This document shows positions 1-8,963 of a stretch of 64,000 nt of DNA, piece by piece; position 1 is the stretch's first letter, and each line of letters opens with the position of its first letter. This DNA comes from Pseudomonas sp. ADAK13 (GTDB taxonomy: Bacteria; Pseudomonadota; Gammaproteobacteria; Pseudomonadales; Pseudomonadaceae). The position numbers and the translations under genes are program-made. The DNA is taken from assembly GCF_012935715.1 (NCBI RefSeq), contig NZ_CP052860.1, positions 558,001-622,000 of the forward strand, in the 5' to 3' direction. The notes below the pieces were generated by a model that saw only the letters and a list, made by a program, of their open reading frames with translations, did no database searches and was not told the DNA's origin.

Positions 1-2
1 TG

Positions 3-326
3 GCCAAGGGCAGCGAGATTGTCGCGGGCCTGTGCCTGACGCCGGTGGTGGGCGGGCAATGGCTGACCGGGCTGTTTGTGGACCCGGCGTTGCGTGGCCA
101 GGGGCTGGCGGCGCGGCTGATTCGGGCATCGGTCAGCCGCGTCGACGGCACGGTGTGGCTGCTGTGCCATCCGGAGCTGGAAGGCTTTTACCAGCGCCTC
201 GGTTTTACCCAGGACACGTTGCTGCCGCAGTCCCTGTCCGAACGCCTGGTGCGCTACAAACGCAACAAGCCCATGATCGCCATGGGCTTAGAACCGTTGG
301 TGAGGTCGACCTTCAATAAAGTGTGA
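3..326 (+). CDS. GNAT family N-acetyltransferase, 3' part
   Basis: The open frame enters from the left edge, so the true start lies outside the window; the first in-frame GTG (45) is internal. The visible part contains the acetyl-CoA binding motif A of GNAT enzymes (LFVDPALRGQGLAARLI, with the R-G-Q-G-L-A loop), followed by the usual C-terminal part (LEGFYQRLGF). GNAT enzymes move an acetyl group from acetyl-CoA to an amine; the substrate cannot be told from this fragment. The methyltransferase-like gene follows 60 bp later in the same direction. Confidence 0.8.
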   Translation, partial: AKGSEIVAGLCLTPVVGGQWLTGLFVDPALRGQGLAARLIRASVSRVDGTVWLLCHPELEGFYQRLGFTQDTLLPQSLSERLVRYKRNKPMIAMGLEPLVRSTFNKV

Positions 327-387
327 TCAGCGGTCTTGGGCCCCATGCTAGCCTCGGCTGCACTAGCGGCCCATTACCAGGATGATC

Positions 388-1206
388 ATGAAAGCGACCC
401 TTGCAGCTTTATCCCTTGCAGCCCTCCTCGCCCCGGCCTTGAGCCAGGCAGCCGAAGCCCCGGTTTCCGCCGAGCAATATGCAACCGTGCTTGCCGGCAG
501 TTGGCGGGTACCGGCCAACAGCGCACGGGATGTGTATCGTCACCCGCAACAGACCCTCGAATTCTTTGGCCTGCGGGCCAACCAGACCCTGATCGAAATC
601 ACCCCGGGTGGCGGCTGGTACAGCGAAGTGCTGGCGCCGCTGCTCAAGGACAACGGCCATTACATCGCTGCGGTGCAGGCGCCAAGCAGCAGTGCTTATG
701 CGCGTACCTCAGAAGAAAACCTGAAAAAGAAATTCGCCGCAGACCCGGTGCATTACTCAAAGGCCGGCTTCGCCGAGTTCGACCCCAAGGCACCAGTGCT
801 GGGCAACCCAGGCTCGGCGGACACGGTGCTGACCTTTCGCAACGTGCATAACTGGGTGATGGCGGATACCGCGCCGGCGATGTTCGACGCATTCTTCAAG
901 GTGTTGAAACCGGGCGGCGTGCTGGGTGTGGTGGATCACCGGGCCAAGGACGGGGCGTCGCTGGAAGACATCAAGCACAGCGGTTACCTGACCACCGCCT
1001 ATGTGGTGAAACTGGCGACCGACGCGGGGTTCAAGCTTGAGGGGCAGAGCGAGGTGAATGCCAACCCGAAAGACACCAAGGACTATCCGGACGGGGTCTG
1101 GACGTTGCCGCCGGCGTTGACGTTGGGGGAGAAGGACAAGGCGAAGTATGTGGCGATTGGTGAGTCGGACCGGATGACGTTGCGGTTTGTCAAACCCGCA
1201 AAATAA
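388..1206 (+). CDS. Exported class I SAM-methyltransferase-like protein (COG4798 type)
   Basis: 272 aa. The N-terminus is a Sec signal peptide (MKATLAALSLAALLAPALSQA, cleavage near AEA). A Rossmann-like motif I follows (LIEITPGGGWYSEVLAPLL), with the typical late motif LKPGGVLGVVDH. This is the family often annotated as predicted methyltransferase. The ATG at 388 is preferred over the ATG at 382 because AGGA (379-382) overlaps the first and is well spaced for the second. A signal peptide on a SAM-binding fold is odd, since SAM is not expected in the periplasm; the family may have another role. Substrate unknown. Confidence 0.75.
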   Translation: MKATLAALSLAALLAPALSQAAEAPVSAEQYATVLAGSWRVPANSARDVYRHPQQTLEFFGLRANQTLIEITPGGGWYSEVLAPLLKDNGHYIAAVQAPSSSAYARTSEENLKKKFAADPVHYSKAGFAEFDPKAPVLGNPGSADTVLTFRNVHNWVMADTAPAMFDAFFKVLKPGGVLGVVDHRAKDGASLEDIKHSGYLTTAYVVKLATDAGFKLEGQSEVNANPKDTKDYPDGVWTLPPALTLGEKDKAKYVAIGESDRMTLRFVKPAK

Positions 1207-1227
1207 GCTGAATGAACATGGCCTAAA

Positions 1228-1314
1228 TGTGGGAGCTGGCTTGCCTGCGATGCAGGCACCTCGGTGTCTCAGTTACATCGCGGTGATGCTATCGCAGGCA
1301 AGCCAGCTCCCACA
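1228..1314. repeat. REPIN (inverted REP pair), type A
   Basis: Two inverted copies of the REP core GTGGGAGCTGGCTTGCCTGC separated by a spacer of about 40 bp. It lies between convergent genes (methyltransferase-like and def), where the hairpin may also protect or end both transcripts. Such elements are mobilised by RAYT transposases in Pseudomonas; no RAYT gene is in the window. Confidence 0.9.
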
Positions 1315-1339
1315 TTTTGATTTGTGTTTTACCTGAAGG

Positions 1340-1879
1340 TCACTCGTCTGCTGTGGGATCCATGTCCGGGAACATCACTTCGATAAACCCGAACTTGCTG
1401 AAGTCAGTAATCCGCGACGGGTACAGCCGGCCGATCAGGTGATCGCATTCGTGCTGTACCACCCGCGCGTGGAAGCCTTCGGCAATCCGCACAATCGGCT
1501 CGCCCTTGGGGTCAAACCCTTCGTAGCGAATCTGCTGATAACGGTCCACCGCTCCGCGCAAACCAGGCACCGACAGGCAACCTTCATAGCCCTCTTCCAG
1601 CACCGGGCTGAGGGGCGTGATCAACGGGTTGATCAGGATGGTCTGGGGCACGGCGGGCGCGTCCGGGTAGCGTTCGCTGCTCTCGAAACCGAAGATCACC
1701 AGTTGCAGGTCCACTCCAATCTGCGGCGCGGCCAGGCCGACGCCGCCGACGTGTTCCATGGTCTGGAACATGTCATCAATCAACTGCCACAACTCGGGGC
1801 TGTCGAACATCTCCGGCGGAACCGGCGGGGCAATACGCAGCAGGCGCTCATCGCCCATTTTCAGGATTTCACGGATCAT
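1340..1879 (-). CDS. def: Peptide deformylase
   Basis: 179 aa, full length for the family. It removes the formyl group from the N-terminal methionine of new proteins in the cytosol. All three metal/active-site motifs are visible: GVGLAAPQ (about 46-53), EGCLS (99-103, Cys101 metal ligand) and HECDH (143-147, two His ligands and the catalytic Glu). The neighbours are not fmt/rsmB, so this is probably a second deformylase rather than the copy in the fmt operon. It starts 3 bp after the stop of the upstream yihY gene, so the two form an operon. Confidence 0.93.
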   Translation of the reverse strand: MIREILKMGDERLLRIAPPVPPEMFDSPELWQLIDDMFQTMEHVGGVGLAAPQIGVDLQLVIFGFESSERYPDAPAVPQTILINPLITPLSPVLEEGYEGCLSVPGLRGAVDRYQQIRYEGFDPKGEPIVRIAEGFHARVVQHECDHLIGRLYPSRITDFSKFGFIEVMFPDMDPTADE

Positions 1880-1882
1880 CGA

Positions 1883-2827
1883 TCAGACTTCGTCGGTAGT
1901 GGGCTTGAGTGAGTGGTCCCGGCCAAGGCCTGAGACATGTTGTTTGTCGTCGTGCTCGCCAAAGTCCTTTTCACCAGGGTCCTTGCCTTCGGCCGACATG
2001 TGCTCGATCACCGCGTTCATCTCCGCCCCCAGCAACAGCACAGCAGCGGAAATGTAGAAGTACAGCAGCAACACAATGATCGCGCCGATACTGCCATACA
2101 TGGCGTTGTAGTCGGCAAAGGTTTTGACGTAGTAGCCAAAACCCAGGGAAGCGATGATCCACACCACCACCGCCAGGACCGAACCCGGGGTGATAAAGCG
2201 AAATTTCTGCTTCACGTCAGGCATCAAGTAGTACATCAAGGCCACGGCGAACATCAGCAGGATCACGATCAGTGGCCAACGCAGGATGGTCCACAGCGTG
2301 ACCACGAATTCCTGCATGCCGATCTGGCCCGCCAGCCATTCCATCACCTGCGGCCCGAGCACCATCAACGCTGCGGCGGCCAACAACATGCCGGCGATGC
2401 CAACGGTGTAGAAAATCGACAGCGGGAAACGTTTCCAGATCGGCCGGCCTTCCACCACGTCGTAGGCGGCGTTCATCGCGCTCATCATCAGACGCACACC
2501 CGCCGAGGCGGTGTACAGCGCAATCACGATACCCACCGACAACAGGCCGCCTTTGGATTGCTGCAACTGGTCGATTACCGGGTTGACCTGCTCCAGGGCC
2601 TGGGGCGGCAACACCAGTTCCGACTGCATGCGCAGCCAGGTGAAGAAGTCCGGCAGGTGCAGGAAACCGATCAGGGCAATCAGGAACAGCAGGAAGGGAA
2701 ACAGTGAGAACAGCATCTGGTAGGCCAGTGCCGAGGCGTACGTAGGCATTTCGTCATCGAGGAACTCTGTGACGGTGCGCACCAGCACTTTGTGCAAGGG
2801 CAAGCCTTGTAATACCGGAAAAATCAT
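1883..2827 (-). CDS. yihY: YihY/BrkB family inner-membrane protein
   Basis: 314 aa with about six hydrophobic segments, beginning with the family signature SALAYQMLFSLFPFLLFLIAL near residues 33-53. The family was once called ribonuclease BN, which is wrong for YihY; the function is unknown and transport has been suggested. The C-terminal 40 residues are charged and cytosolic. A good SD (GGAGAC) lies just before the start. Upstream gene of the yihY-def pair. Confidence 0.88.
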   Translation of the reverse strand: MIFPVLQGLPLHKVLVRTVTEFLDDEMPTYASALAYQMLFSLFPFLLFLIALIGFLHLPDFFTWLRMQSELVLPPQALEQVNPVIDQLQQSKGGLLSVGIVIALYTASAGVRLMMSAMNAAYDVVEGRPIWKRFPLSIFYTVGIAGMLLAAAALMVLGPQVMEWLAGQIGMQEFVVTLWTILRWPLIVILLMFAVALMYYLMPDVKQKFRFITPGSVLAVVVWIIASLGFGYYVKTFADYNAMYGSIGAIIVLLLYFYISAAVLLLGAEMNAVIEHMSAEGKDPGEKDFGEHDDKQHVSGLGRDHSLKPTTDEV

Positions 2828-2950
2828 AGCGTCTCCTTTCGCCGCAAAAAGGTTGAGTTCGTGGGCGACTCAGGGGCCGTTTTCTACATCAAGGTAGCCC
2901 ATTTGGCGACCTTGAAACAATTTCCAAACTTTAATCACTGCAGGTGACAC

Positions 2951-2976
2951 AAAAACGGCCATCCGTGGATGGCCGT
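2951..2976 (-). terminator. Rho-independent terminator of the csbD-type gene
   Basis: Perfect stem ACGGCCATCC/GGATGGCCGT. Read on the minus strand it is followed by TTTTG, 34 bp beyond the stop of the csbD-type gene. Confidence 0.8.
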
Positions 2977-3009
2977 CGGGCTGCTGGAATGCACGCAGCC
3001 AGGTCAGGA

Positions 3010-3195
3010 CTATTTGACCGCTTTCTTTACCGCGTCCTTGGTGTCGCCGACTGCTTTTTGCACTTCGCCTTTCTTTTCCTGAACCACGCCTTCAGCCCGC
3101 AACTTGTCGTTGCCGGTGACTTTGCCAACACCTTGCTTGATGTTGCCGACGGCTTCGTTCGCCAAACCTTTTGCCTTATCCGATGTGCTACTCAT
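3010..3195 (-). CDS. CsbD family stress-response protein
   Basis: 61 aa, hydrophilic, rich in Lys, Glu, Gly and Ala. It shows the CsbD pattern [31 protein letters not shown] followed by a Lys-rich helix. CsbD-like proteins accumulate under general stress in many bacteria; the molecular role is unknown. The start at 3195 ([10 protein letters not shown]) is chosen because CAGGAG stands 8 bp upstream; the frame can be extended 8 residues without an SD. Monocistronic, with its own terminator. Confidence 0.88.
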   Translation of the reverse strand: MSSTSDKAKGLANEAVGNIKQGVGKVTGNDKLRAEGVVQEKKGEVQKAVGDTKDAVKKAVK

Positions 3196-3405
3196 GGTAT
3201 TTCTCCTGGGAACAATCAAGGATTTTGGTCACTACGTAATCGTTGACCCTTGGCCTTTCCAGAGAGTTTCAATTATTTTTTGCGGGCATTTCATCGCGCA
3301 TTTGCTCATCGGCAGCAGGTTGGGCTTTATGTTTTGCGGCCAACCCACGAGAATGCCGGGCACATCCGGGCGCAAGCGCTGGATAACAGATCCCGTAGGA
3401 AGGTT

Positions 3406-3783
3406 ATGAAACTCAATAAAGCACAGGCCATTGCCCGCAGAAACCAGGAACTGGGCGGTGCCGTACTCGGCGTCAACAACTGCCACTTCACCGACCTGGA
3501 CCGCAAACGCAACATCTGGTGGTTCGACCTGCCGGTGGGCCGGATTGCCGTAGGCCAGTACGAGTGGATTCACTTGTTGATGCACAACGCCGAAAGCGAC
3601 CAGTTGCTGCACTTGAAGGTGCCGACCGTGTTTTTGCGCGAGAAGCTTGAAGGCCTGGTGGTGCGCAATGCCGGCAAGCGCAAGCCGGAGATTACCCTGG
3701 AGCTGAGTGCCGACAAGGATTCGTTCCTCAAGGATGTACGCCCGGCGGGTGCTGGTGTGAGCTTTGCGCAGTTCGCACTGTAA
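3406..3783 (+). CDS. Conserved hypothetical protein, 125 aa
   Basis: ATG at 3406 with a strong SD (TAGGAAGG) 2-9 bp upstream. The frame stays open 52 codons further 5', but that part reads through the promoter region of the csbD-type gene. The protein is soluble, basic at the N-terminus (MKLNKAQAIARRNQ), with alternating hydrophobic strands (NIWWFDLPVGRI, EWIHLLMHN). I do not recognise a domain. Monocistronic, followed by a REP pair. Confidence 0.65.
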   Translation: MKLNKAQAIARRNQELGGAVLGVNNCHFTDLDRKRNIWWFDLPVGRIAVGQYEWIHLLMHNAESDQLLHLKVPTVFLREKLEGLVVRNAGKRKPEITLELSADKDSFLKDVRPAGAGVSFAQFAL

Positions 3784-3785
3784 CC

Positions 3786-3862
3786 TGTGGGAGCTATAGC
3801 GGTGGGTCAGCTAACACTGCTTTGACTGGCCCGCCGCTATCGCAGGCAAGCCAGCTCCCACA
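3786..3862. repeat. Degenerate REPIN, type A
   Basis: The right arm is a good REP core (TATCGCAGGCAAGCCAGCTC). The left arm is altered after TGTGGGAGCTA, pairing instead through AGCGGTGGG/CCCGCCGCT. It lies between convergent genes. Confidence 0.75.
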
Positions 3863-3897
3863 TTTGGATTGCATTTCAAGTGGCGGGATCAGCGCTC

Positions 3898-3934
3898 AAC
3901 AAAAAGCCCCGCATCTGCGGGGCTTTTTGTTTTA
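3898..3934 (-). terminator. Bidirectional intrinsic terminator after fadD1
   Basis: Stem AGCCCCGC/GCGGGGCT with loop ATCT, A-run on one side and T-run on the other. It sits 7 bp beyond the fadD1 stop on the minus strand. Confidence 0.9.
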
Positions 3935-3940
3935 GACCGG

Positions 3941-5632
3941 TTACTTCTTCAAACCGGCCTTCTTCAGCTCTTCATCCCGCAGTTCACGGCGCAAGATCTT
4001 GCCCACGTTGGTGGTCGGCAGCGCATCACGGAATTCCACGGCCTTGGGCACCTTGTAGCCGGTGACGTTGGCGCGCATGTGCTCCATCACCTGGTCTTTG
4101 GTCAGGGTGGCACCCGGCTTGACCACGATGAAGATCTTGATGTGTTCCCCGGATTTCTCGTCCGGTACGCCAATGGCTGCGCATTGCAGCACGCCCGGCA
4201 AGGCTGCCAGCACGTCCTCCAGCTCGTTGGGGTACACGTTGAAACCGGAGACCAGAATCATGTCCTTCTTGCGGTCGACAATGCGCATGTAGCCATCCGG
4301 CTGGATGATCGCGATGTCACCGGTCTTCAGCCAGCCTTCGCTGTCGAGGATCTCGGCGGTGGCTTCTTCGCGCTGCCAGTAGCCCTTCATCACTTGCGGG
4401 CCCTTGACGCACAGCTCGCCCACCTCACCCAGCGCAAGTTCCACGCCGTCATCGGTGATGACCTTGCACAGGGTCGACGGCACCGGAATGCCGATGGTGC
4501 CGATCTGGATGTGCTGGATCGGGTTCACGGTGGCCACCGGGCTGGTCTCGGTCATGCCGTAACCTTCGCAGATGGAACAACCGGTGACCGCTTTCCAACG
4601 CTCGGCCGCCGCCAATTGCAGGGCCATGCCGCCGGACAGGGTGACTTTCAGCGCCGAAAAATCCAGCTTGCGGAAGGCGTCGTTGTTGCACAGGGCAACA
4701 AACAGGGTGTTCAGGCCGACAAAGCCGCTGAACTTCCACTTCGACAGTTCCTTGACCATCGCCGACAGGTCGCGCGGGTTGCTGATCAGGATGTTGTGGT
4801 TGCCGATCAGCATCATCGCCATGCAATGAAAGGTGAAGGCATAGATGTGGTACAGCGGCAGCGGGGTGATGAGGATCTCGCAGCCTTCATTGAGGTTGGA
4901 GCCCATCAGCGCCTTGCACTGCAGCATGTTGGCGACGAGGTTGCGGTGGGTCAGCATCGCGCCCTTGGCCACGCCGGTGGTGCCACCGGTGTATTGCAAC
5001 ACGGCGACTTCGTCACTGGCGGGGCTGACTTCGTTGATCGGCTGGCCGTGGCCCTTGGCCAATACGTCGTTGAACTTGATCGCCTTGGGCAAGTGGTACG
5101 CCGGGACCATCTTCTTCACGTACTTGATGACGCTGTTGATCAGCAGGCGCTTGAGCGGCGGCAACAGGTCGGCGACTTCGGTGACGATCACGTGCTTGAC
5201 GGAGGTCTTGGGCACGACTTTTTCAGCCAGGTGCGCCATGTTGGCCAGGCAGACCAGGGCCTTGGCACCGGAGTCGTTGAATTGGTGTTCCATTTCCCGC
5301 GCGGTGTACAGCGGGTTGGTGTTGACCACGATCAGGCCAGCACGGATGGCGCCAAACACGGCGACCGGGTATTGCAGGACGTTGGGCAGTTGCACGGCGA
5401 TTCGATCACCGGGCTGCAAGTCGGTATGCTGTTGCAGGTACGCGGCAAAGGCGCCGGACAGTTCGTACAGTTCACCGTAGGTGATTGTCTTGCCCAGGTT
5501 GCTGAAAGCCGGTTTGTTGGCGAAGCGTTGGCAGGACTGCTTCAGTACCGCCTGAATATTCGGATACTCGTCTGGATTGATTTCTGCAGCAATCCCGGCG
5601 GGGTACTTATCCTTCCAAAAGTCTTCGATCAT
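3941..5632 (-). CDS. fadD1: Long-chain fatty acid-CoA ligase FadD1
   Basis: 563 aa. It activates fatty acids to acyl-CoA with ATP for beta-oxidation, probably at the inner membrane. Adenylate-forming motifs are clear: LQYTGGTTGVAKG (213-225, phosphate-binding loop), YGMTETSP (A5), GWLKTGDIA (A7 Asp) and DRKKDMILVSGFNVYPNELE (A8 and the FACS signature), with the C-terminal catalytic Lys in NVGKILRRELR. It lies downstream of the second ligase in the same direction, the order I recall for fadD2-fadD1 of P. aeruginosa (PA3300-PA3299). Confidence 0.95.
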   Translation of the reverse strand: MIEDFWKDKYPAGIAAEINPDEYPNIQAVLKQSCQRFANKPAFSNLGKTITYGELYELSGAFAAYLQQHTDLQPGDRIAVQLPNVLQYPVAVFGAIRAGLIVVNTNPLYTAREMEHQFNDSGAKALVCLANMAHLAEKVVPKTSVKHVIVTEVADLLPPLKRLLINSVIKYVKKMVPAYHLPKAIKFNDVLAKGHGQPINEVSPASDEVAVLQYTGGTTGVAKGAMLTHRNLVANMLQCKALMGSNLNEGCEILITPLPLYHIYAFTFHCMAMMLIGNHNILISNPRDLSAMVKELSKWKFSGFVGLNTLFVALCNNDAFRKLDFSALKVTLSGGMALQLAAAERWKAVTGCSICEGYGMTETSPVATVNPIQHIQIGTIGIPVPSTLCKVITDDGVELALGEVGELCVKGPQVMKGYWQREEATAEILDSEGWLKTGDIAIIQPDGYMRIVDRKKDMILVSGFNVYPNELEDVLAALPGVLQCAAIGVPDEKSGEHIKIFIVVKPGATLTKDQVMEHMRANVTGYKVPKAVEFRDALPTTNVGKILRRELRDEELKKAGLKK

Positions 5633-6062
5633 GGAAGCCCACTCCTCAGCGACGCGAATTCATTCATCGCATTTGATGCGATTATTATTTGTTTGTTTTT
5701 GGGTGAGTCTGGCGGTTAAAAGCAGGCCAAGAGGTCACAAAGCGCGCCGAGAGTAGCAGCTTTGCCAAGGGCCGCCTAGAGCCAAAAGAGGCCCCTACGG
5801 TCATAAACATGACTCAAGAATATCTAATAGTCATTTTTAGAGCAAAGATTCTATAAGCCGAGAAAAGGCTCTGGCATGGGCTTTAGCACGATTAAACTGA
5901 ATGAATAAAACCAGATGTGGGAGCGGGCTTGCTGTGGTGAGGGGGCTTGCCCCCCCATCGGGTTCACTACAGATTGATGGGGCTGCTTCGCAGCCCAGCG
6001 CGGGGCAAGCCCGCTCACCACAGCAAGCCCGCCCGCTCCCACATTTTTGACCTTATTTCAAA
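5633..6062. other. fadD2-fadD1 intergenic region
   Basis: 430 bp. It holds the nested REPIN (5916-6043) and, nearer fadD1, an AT-richer stretch (about 5660-5900) that probably carries a fadD1 promoter. I could not find a convincing PsrA-type site or any small ORF. Confidence 0.6.
5916..6043. repeat. Nested REPIN: type B pair inside a type A-like pair
   Basis: The outer arms read TGTGGGAGCGGGCTTGCTGT and its inverse. Inside them stands a second inverted pair around GGGGCTTGCCCC and GGCTGCTTCGCAGCC. It looks like one element placed within another. Confidence 0.85.
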
Positions 6063-7751
6063 TCAGGCTATGTCGCGCAATTCCCTGCGCAGGATCTTGC
6101 CCACCGGCGTCATCGGCAACGACTCACGCAACACAATGTGCTTGGGCACCTTGTAGCCGGTGAAGTTGGCCTTGCAGTAGGTCTTCAGCTCTTCAAGGCT
6201 CACGCCCTGCGCACGGGCCACCACAAACAGCTTCACCGCCTCGCCGGTACGCTCGTCCGGCACGCCGATCACCGCGCAACTGGCCACTGCCGGGTGCGCC
6301 ATCACCACGTCTTCGATCTCGTTGGGGTACACGTTGAAGCCCGAGACGATGATCAGATCCTTCTTGCGGTCCACGATGCGCACAAAGCCGTCCGGGTCGA
6401 TCACGGCGATATCGCCGGTCTTGAGCCAGCCTTCGGCGTCCAGGGTCTCGGCGGTCGCCACCGGTTGCTGCCAGTAGCCCTTCATCACTTGCGGGCCCTT
6501 GATGCACAGCTCGCCCCGCTCGCCCAGCGGCAACTCCACGCCGCTGTCGTCGACGACCTTCATTGCCGTGCCCGGCACCGGAATGCCCACGGTGCCCAGC
6601 TTCGATTTGCCGCCATACGGGTTGGTGCTGGCCACCGGTGAGGTTTCGGTCAGGCCGTAGCCTTCGCCAATCGCGCAGCCGGTCAGTTGCTGCCAGCGCT
6701 CGGCCGTCGCCTTGACCAGCGCAGTGCCGCCGGAATTGGTGAGCTTGAGGTGGGAGAAATCCAGGGTCTTGAAATCCGGGTGGTCCATCAACGCCACAAA
6801 CAGCGTGTTGAGCCCCAGCAGCCCGGTAAAGCGCCACTTTTTCAGCTCCTTGATAAAGCCGCCAATGTCCCGGGGATTGGTGATCAGCACGTTGTGGTTG
6901 CCCGACACCATCATGCACATGCAATTCGCGGTGAAGGCATAGATGTGGTACAGCGGCAGCGGCGCGACCATCACCTCCTGCCCTTCCTTGATCAGCGGAT
7001 GGCCGTCGTCGCCCAGTTGCGACATGCACGCGCGCACCTGCTGCATGTTGGCCACCAGGTTGCCATGGGTGAGCATGGCGCCCTTGGCCAGGCCGGTGGT
7101 GCCGCCGGTGTATTGCAGCACCGCGATGTCGTCGAGGGTCACCGGGTGGCGGTTGAGCGCCTGGCCCGCGCCCATGCTCAGGGCGCGCTTGAAGGAAATG
7201 GCCTGCGGCAGGTTGTACGCCGGGACCATCTTCTTGACCTTGTCGACTACGGTGTTGATCAGCCAGCCCTTGGCGGCGGGCATGAAGTCGCCCATCTTCG
7301 CTTCGATCAGGTATTCGATCTCGGTGTCTTTACTGACTTCTTCTACCCGCGAACCAAACAGGTTCAGGTACACCAGCGCTCGAATGCCGGCGTCCTTGAA
7401 CTGGTGACGCATTTCCCGCGGGGTGTACAGCGGGTTGGTGTTGACCACGATCAGCCCCGCGCGCAGGGCGCCGAACACGGCAATCGGATAATGCAGGACG
7501 TTGGGCATCTGCACGGCAATGCGGTCACCCGGCTTGAGGTCGGTGTGCCATTGCAGGTAACCGGCGAACGCTGCACTGCGGCGATCCAGTTCGGCGTAGG
7601 TCAGGGTGATCCCCATGTTGCTGAACGCCGGACGATCGGCAAAGGTCTTGCAGGACCGCTCGAAGACTTCGATCACCGACTTGTAGGCCGTGAGGTCGAT
7701 CTCGTTGGGAACCCCGGCCGCGCGTTTGTCATTCCAGAAATCAGGTTGCAT
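6063..7751 (-). CDS. fadD2: Long-chain fatty acid-CoA ligase FadD2
   Basis: 562 aa, a close paralogue of the downstream fadD1: same order of motifs (LQYTGGTTGLAKG, YGLTETSP, GWLKTGDIA, DRKKDLIIVSGFNVYPNEIE, PVGKILRRELR). It makes acyl-CoA from free fatty acids. The start at 7751 (MQPDFWNDKRAAG) lines up with FadD1 MIEDFWKDKYPAG and has AGAGGA upstream; a 29-codon extension is open but unlikely. The two genes are separated by 430 bp with a REPIN, so they may have separate promoters. Confidence 0.94.
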   Translation of the reverse strand: MQPDFWNDKRAAGVPNEIDLTAYKSVIEVFERSCKTFADRPAFSNMGITLTYAELDRRSAAFAGYLQWHTDLKPGDRIAVQMPNVLHYPIAVFGALRAGLIVVNTNPLYTPREMRHQFKDAGIRALVYLNLFGSRVEEVSKDTEIEYLIEAKMGDFMPAAKGWLINTVVDKVKKMVPAYNLPQAISFKRALSMGAGQALNRHPVTLDDIAVLQYTGGTTGLAKGAMLTHGNLVANMQQVRACMSQLGDDGHPLIKEGQEVMVAPLPLYHIYAFTANCMCMMVSGNHNVLITNPRDIGGFIKELKKWRFTGLLGLNTLFVALMDHPDFKTLDFSHLKLTNSGGTALVKATAERWQQLTGCAIGEGYGLTETSPVASTNPYGGKSKLGTVGIPVPGTAMKVVDDSGVELPLGERGELCIKGPQVMKGYWQQPVATAETLDAEGWLKTGDIAVIDPDGFVRIVDRKKDLIIVSGFNVYPNEIEDVVMAHPAVASCAVIGVPDERTGEAVKLFVVARAQGVSLEELKTYCKANFTGYKVPKHIVLRESLPMTPVGKILRRELRDIA

Positions 7752-7960
7752 TATTCTTGTCCTCTTACCTGAGTGGTCCGGCCGCTTTTGATGCTGCGAT
7801 GAAAGCGGAGCTTTGGGGACGTTAGCAGCTATGGTCAATCAGGCAAATACAACAAGATGCGTCATTGATTGTGTGAATCTCCCTGCCAAGGCCAGCGCTG
7901 ATCCAGCAGCCGCGGGCAGATGAGCTATACACTGCAACGACCCTGAGCAAAGGAAGCGCC

Positions 7961-8905
7961 ATGAACCACACCACTTTCTGGCTGACCGCGAATGACCGCA
8001 GTCGGGTGTACGTCAACCAATGGCTGCCGGACGGGCCGCCCAAGGCGTTGATCATGCTGGCCCACGGCATGGCCGAGCACAGTGGCCGCTATGGGCGCCT
8101 GGCCCAGGCGTTGTGTGACGCCGGTTACGGCCTCTACGCCCCCGACCAGCGCGGCCACGGGCGCACCGCCGACGAAGGCACCCTGGGGCTGTTTGCCGAG
8201 AAAGATGGCTGGAACAAAGTGGTGGGCGACCTGGCGAGCCTCAACCAGCACATCGGCCAGCAGGCGCCGGGAGTGCCGATCATCCTGCTGGGCCACAGCA
8301 TGGGCAGCTACATTGCCCAGGCGTATCTGCTGCACCACAGCGCGAGCCTCAACGGGGCGATTCTCAGCGGCTCGAATTTCCAGCCGGTGGCGCTGTACGG
8401 CGCAGCCAAGGTGATCGCCCACATCGAGCGCTTGCGCCAGGGCTTGCGCGGGCGCAGTGCGCTGATTGATTTCCTGTCATTTGGATCGTTCAACAAGGCA
8501 TTTAAACCCAATCGCACCGCTTTCGACTGGCTCAGCCGAGACCCGGCCGAGGTCGACAAGTACGTCAGCGACCCGCTCTGCGGCTTTCGCTGCACCAACC
8601 AGCTGTGGATCGACCTGCTGAGCGGCTTGCAGCAAATCAGCAAAGCGTCCAATCTCGCTCAGATCGACCCGGGCCTGCCGATCCTGATAATGGGCGGAGA
8701 ATGTGATCCGGTCAGTGAAGGCAAGCGTCTCAAAAGTCTGGCCAACGCTTTGCGTGAAGCCGGCTGCCAGAACCTGGAGCTGAGCATTTACCCGCAGGCG
8801 CGCCACGAATTATTCAACGAAACCAACCGTGATGCGGTCACAGCCGATGTGCTGACGTGGCTGGACCAGGCTGCAATACTGCGCCGCCCCGCTCGCTGCG
8901 AATGA
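7961..8905 (+). CDS. Alpha/beta hydrolase, monoacylglycerol lipase-like
   Basis: 314 aa. The fold and triad are visible: nucleophile elbow GHSMG (111-115, Ser113), Asp249 in GGECDPVS, and His282 in QARHELFNE. HGMAEHSGRY (35-44) and DQRGHGRT (62-69) are typical of the lysophospholipase/monoacylglycerol lipase group (COG2267). No signal peptide, so it is cytosolic. Its place beside fadD1/fadD2 and phaJ fits a role in releasing fatty acids from glycerolipids or acyl esters; that role is inferred. SD GCAAAGGAAG lies before the ATG. Confidence 0.85.
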   Translation: MNHTTFWLTANDRSRVYVNQWLPDGPPKALIMLAHGMAEHSGRYGRLAQALCDAGYGLYAPDQRGHGRTADEGTLGLFAEKDGWNKVVGDLASLNQHIGQQAPGVPIILLGHSMGSYIAQAYLLHHSASLNGAILSGSNFQPVALYGAAKVIAHIERLRQGLRGRSALIDFLSFGSFNKAFKPNRTAFDWLSRDPAEVDKYVSDPLCGFRCTNQLWIDLLSGLQQISKASNLAQIDPGLPILIMGGECDPVSEGKRLKSLANALREAGCQNLELSIYPQARHELFNETNRDAVTADVLTWLDQAAILRRPARCE

Positions 8906-8963
8906 TATTTCGTTTAAAATCAATACATTAAGATTATCGATTAGCCACAGGATGCACCATCTG

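Noticed and set aside
3869..5719. 616-codon open frame on the plus strand opposite fadD1
   Set aside because: It is antisense to a well-supported gene, its product is His/Gln/Val-rich nonsense without a domain, and it crosses the terminator. It is a result of high GC and codon bias.
5633..5760. PsrA-type site before fadD1
   Set aside because: Only loose half-sites (TTTGTTTG) are present; no palindrome of the G/CAAAC-N-GTTTG/C form.
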